Source: VAZQ01 sp040510815 (GTDB lineage Bacteria > Pseudomonadota > Alphaproteobacteria > Rhizobiales > Xanthobacteraceae). Taken from it: 7,026 nucleotides of DNA. Made by a program: the position numbers and the translations under genes. Positions 5,309 through 7,026 of this stretch are shown piece by piece. The number at the start of each line of letters is the position of its first letter. The first letter of the stretch is position 1. The stretch lies in NCBI GenBank assembly GCA_040510815.1, contig JBEVIH010000025.1, positions 1 through 7,026 on the forward strand, written 5' to 3'. The notes under the pieces were generated by a model. The model was not told the origin of the DNA and did not search any database. It worked only from the letters and a program-made list of their open reading frames with translations.

Positions 5309-6262
5309 ATGGAGCAGCGCATCGAGGACGGCCTTTCGCCCTACCGCGTGTTCTCGCGCGCGGAATGGGCGGAGCTGCGCCAGGACACCCCGATGACGCT
5401 GACCCGGGAGGAAGTCACCCGGGTGCGCTCGCTGCACGACCGGCTCGACATGCAGGAGGTCGAGGAGATCTATCTGCCGCTGTCGCGCCTGCTGTCGCTC
5501 TACGTGGCGGCGACCCAGCGCCTGTTCCGCGCCCAGCAGGGCTTCCTCGGCACCGAGGACTCCAAGCTGCCCTACATCATCGGGGTCGCCGGCTCGGTGG
5601 CGGTCGGCAAGTCGACCACCGCGCGCGTGCTGCAGGCGCTGCTGGCGCGCTGGCCGAACGTGCCGAAGGTCGATCTCCTGACCACCGACGGCTTCCTCTA
5701 TCCCAACGCGGTGCTCGAGCGCGAAGGCCTGATGGAGAAGAAGGGCTTTCCCGAGAGCTACGACCTGCCGGCTCTGCTGCGGTTCCTGACCGACATCAAG
5801 GCCGGCCGCCGCCCGGTGCGGGCGCCGATCTACTCGCATCTGATCTACGACGTAATGCCCAATCAGTGGATCGAGATCGACCGCCCCGACATCTTGATTG
5901 TCGAAGGCCTCAACGTGCTGCAGGCCGGCCGCCCGCCGAAGGACGGCAAGGCGATTCCTTACGTGTCGGACTTCTTCGATTTCTCGATCTACCTCGATGC
6001 CGACGAGCAGGTGCTGGAGAGCTGGTACGTGGACCGCTTTCTCACCCTGCGCGGCACCGCGTTCCGCGATCCGAAATCATACTTCCACCGCTATGCGACC
6101 TTGTCGGACGAGGCCGCGGTGACCACCGCGAGCTCGATCTGGAGCCGCATCAACCTGGTCAATCTGCACGAGAACATCCTGCCGACGCGCCAGCGCGCCG
6201 ACCTGATCCTCACCAAGGGCGAGAGCCACCTGGTGGAGCAGGTGGCGCTGCGGAGGCTGTGA
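5309..6262 (+). CDS. coaA: Type I pantothenate kinase CoaA
   Basis: CoaA phosphorylates pantothenate with ATP, the first and feedback-controlled step of coenzyme A synthesis, in the cytoplasm. The 317-residue product has the usual type I length and aligns without gaps to remembered E. coli CoaA over at least residues 1-260, so residue numbers agree. The P-loop is GSVAVGKST (95-103) with Lys101. The catalytic acid is Asp127 in TTDGFL. Further blocks are KKGFPESYDLP (144-154), YSHLIYDV (175-182) and ILIVEGLNVLQ (195-205). Residues linked to CoA binding or inhibition, Arg106, His177 and Arg243, are present, but position 247 is Leu rather than Phe. The start is ATG with AGGGA six bases upstream; a hairpin and a stronger distal Shine-Dalgarno precede it. 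Following hisE is the habitual order in Rhizobiales, and the two are probably co-transcribed. Identity is secure; altered feedback is only a possibility. Confidence 0.97.
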   Translation: MEQRIEDGLSPYRVFSRAEWAELRQDTPMTLTREEVTRVRSLHDRLDMQEVEEIYLPLSRLLSLYVAATQRLFRAQQGFLGTEDSKLPYIIGVAGSVAVGKSTTARVLQALLARWPNVPKVDLLTTDGFLYPNAVLEREGLMEKKGFPESYDLPALLRFLTDIKAGRRPVRAPIYSHLIYDVMPNQWIEIDRPDILIVEGLNVLQAGRPPKDGKAIPYVSDFFDFSIYLDADEQVLESWYVDRFLTLRGTAFRDPKSYFHRYATLSDEAAVTTASSIWSRINLVNLHENILPTRQRADLILTKGESHLVEQVALRRL

Positions 6263-6271
6263 TCTCCTCGG

Positions 6272-6370
6272 TGTCATGCCCGCGCAAGCGGGCATCCAGT
6301 AGTCACGGCGCTTTCATTTGATCGTAGCTGCTGTGATTACTGGATCGTCCGCTTTCGCGGACGATCACAG
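6272..6370. repeat. Composite palindromic repeat with two hairpins between convergent coaA and kinase genes
   Basis: Hairpin one has ATGCCCGC (6276-6283) paired with GCGGGCAT (6288-6295) around a GCAA loop. Hairpin two has GATCGTCCGC (6343-6352) paired with GCGGACGATC (6357-6366) around TTTC. They are joined by a nearly perfect inverted pair, TCCAGTAGTCAC (6295-6306) and GTGATTACTGGA (6333-6344), with one mismatch. CTGTGAT (6331-6337) also matches ATCACAG (6364-6370), so alternative folds exist. Elements with these two hairpin ends are familiar intergenic repeats in Bradyrhizobium-type genomes. Lying between two gene 3' ends it may act as a bidirectional transcript end, but no T-tract is seen. 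Confidence 0.82.
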
Positions 6371-6376
6371 AGGGCG

Positions 6377-7026
6377 CTACGCCGCCAGCGAAGCCCGCCC
6401 GCGCACCGTCGCCAGCACATCCGCCAGCCGCTCGCGGGCGAGCGGCTTGGTCAGAAAGCCGTCCATGCCGGCGGCGAGGCAGGCGTCGCGGTCTTCGTCG
6501 AGCGCATTGGCGGTGAGCGCGATGATCGGCGTGCGCCGCGCGCCGTGCTCGCTTTCGGCCGCGCGGATGCGGCGCGCCGCCTCGATGCCGTCGCTGCCGG
6601 GCATGTGCACGTCCATGAGCACCAGGTGGTAGGGCGTGCCCGCCGCCTGCGCGGCGGTCCAAGCCTCGACGGCGGCATCGCCGCTGCCGGCCAGTGTCGG
6701 GCGGTGGCCGAGCCGCTTGAGCAGCGCCTGCGCGAGCAGCGCGTTGATCTCGTTGTCCTCGGCGATCAGGATCGCGAGCCCGCGCTTGGCGGGCTCCGCG
6801 CGTACCTCCGCAGGCTCGCCTGCGCCGTTTTCGCTCGCGGCCCGGTCGAAGCCGTCCTGCTCGCCGCCGAGCAGGGCGGCGAGCGAGATCGCACGCACCG
6901 GCTTCACCAGGTAGCCGGTGAAGCCCGCCTGCTTGAGCGCCGCGAGCTCGGGCCGCTCGCCCGGCGTCACCAGCACGATCCGCTGCGCGGTTGCAGGGGC
7001 GGCGCTTGCCAGCCGCTCGCAGGCCT
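6377..7026 (-). CDS. Hybrid sensor histidine kinase, C-terminal tandem receiver domains, partial
   Basis: The reading frame enters from the right edge, so the N-terminus is missing. The visible 215 or so residues begin ACERLASAAP and end GRASLAA at a TAG. A first receiver is seen only from its fourth strand on: IVLVTPGERPE with a conserved-position Thr, then GYLVKPV with the conserved Lys. A linker rich in Gly, Ala and Glu follows. The second receiver is complete: ILIAEDNEIN holds the acidic pair, LVLMDVHMPG the phospho-accepting Asp (codon 6611-6613), IIALTANA the switch Thr, and FLTKPL the Lys. All are intact, so it should accept phosphate. The GTG at 6976 is internal and not a start. Tandem receivers at a C-terminus usually follow HisKA and HATPase_c domains, which would lie just outside; this is inferred. 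A stand-alone two-receiver protein remains possible. The signal sensed is unknown. Confidence 0.85.
   Translation of the reverse strand, partial: ACERLASAAPATAQRIVLVTPGERPELAALKQAGFTGYLVKPVRAISLAALLGGEQDGFDRAASENGAGEPAEVRAEPAKRGLAILIAEDNEINALLAQALLKRLGHRPTLAGSGDAAVEAWTAAQAAGTPYHLVLMDVHMPGSDGIEAARRIRAAESEHGARRTPIIALTANALDEDRDACLAAGMDGFLTKPLARERLADVLATVRGRASLAA

Noticed and set aside
4921..6321. 466-codon plus-strand frame spanning hisE, the repeats and coaA
   Set aside because: It overlaps two secure genes in another frame and gives a Gly/Arg/Pro-rich product without recognisable motifs.
6377..6976. A complete response regulator starting at GTG 6976
   Set aside because: The frame is open to the window edge, and the residues before and after 6976 are part of one receiver-domain strand (QRIVLVTPGE).

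Overview
This is a GC-rich alphaproteobacterial chromosome fragment, most likely from Hyphomicrobiales (Rhizobiales) near Bradyrhizobium, Rhodopseudomonas or related Xanthobacteraceae. The evidence is the gene order hisH-hisA-hisF-hisE-coaA on the plus strand and the intergenic palindromes typical of that order (a core like AAAAGTGGATACCGGTTTT, a GTAGGGTGGGT-ended element, and a GCCCGCGCAAGCGGGC hairpin). The first ~95 bases are an almost pure T/G run that looks like a corrupt read or contig end rather than biology. It passes abruptly into the C-terminus of HisH.

Layout: 3' end of hisH (to 191), then hisA (216-956) 24 bases later. A minus-strand gene (976-2841) follows, encoding a large patatin-like esterase of the neuropathy-target-esterase (NTE) type with one N-terminal cyclic-nucleotide-binding-like domain. 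A 188-base divergent spacer leads to hisF (3030-3806). A 199-base inverted-repeat element (3826-4024) then runs into the 3' end of a minus-strand 2-hydroxychromene-2-carboxylate isomerase-like gene (4017-4619). A 49-base palindrome (4632-4680) precedes hisE (4814-5194). A second 49-base palindrome and a perfect hairpin fill the gap before coaA (5309-6262). A composite hairpin repeat (about 6272-6370) separates coaA from the convergent C-terminal part of a hybrid histidine kinase (tandem receiver domains), which runs off the right edge.

HisH, HisF, HisA and HisE carry central steps of histidine synthesis: HisE hydrolyses phosphoribosyl-ATP, HisA isomerises ProFAR to PRFAR, and HisH/HisF convert PRFAR to imidazole-glycerol phosphate and AICAR. 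CoaA, the first enzyme of coenzyme A synthesis, is a habitual neighbour in this order. Two opposite-strand genes break the usual run, so hisF and hisE should each need a promoter of their own.

I see no clear new multi-gene system. The most unusual signals are (a) a 19-bp perfect hairpin between a consensus Shine-Dalgarno and the coaA start; (b) two 49-base palindromes around hisE whose stem differences are all compensatory; (c) repeat ends that supply or abut stop codons; and (d) an NTE-type esterase inside the his cluster whose oxyanion-loop arginine is a phenylalanine.
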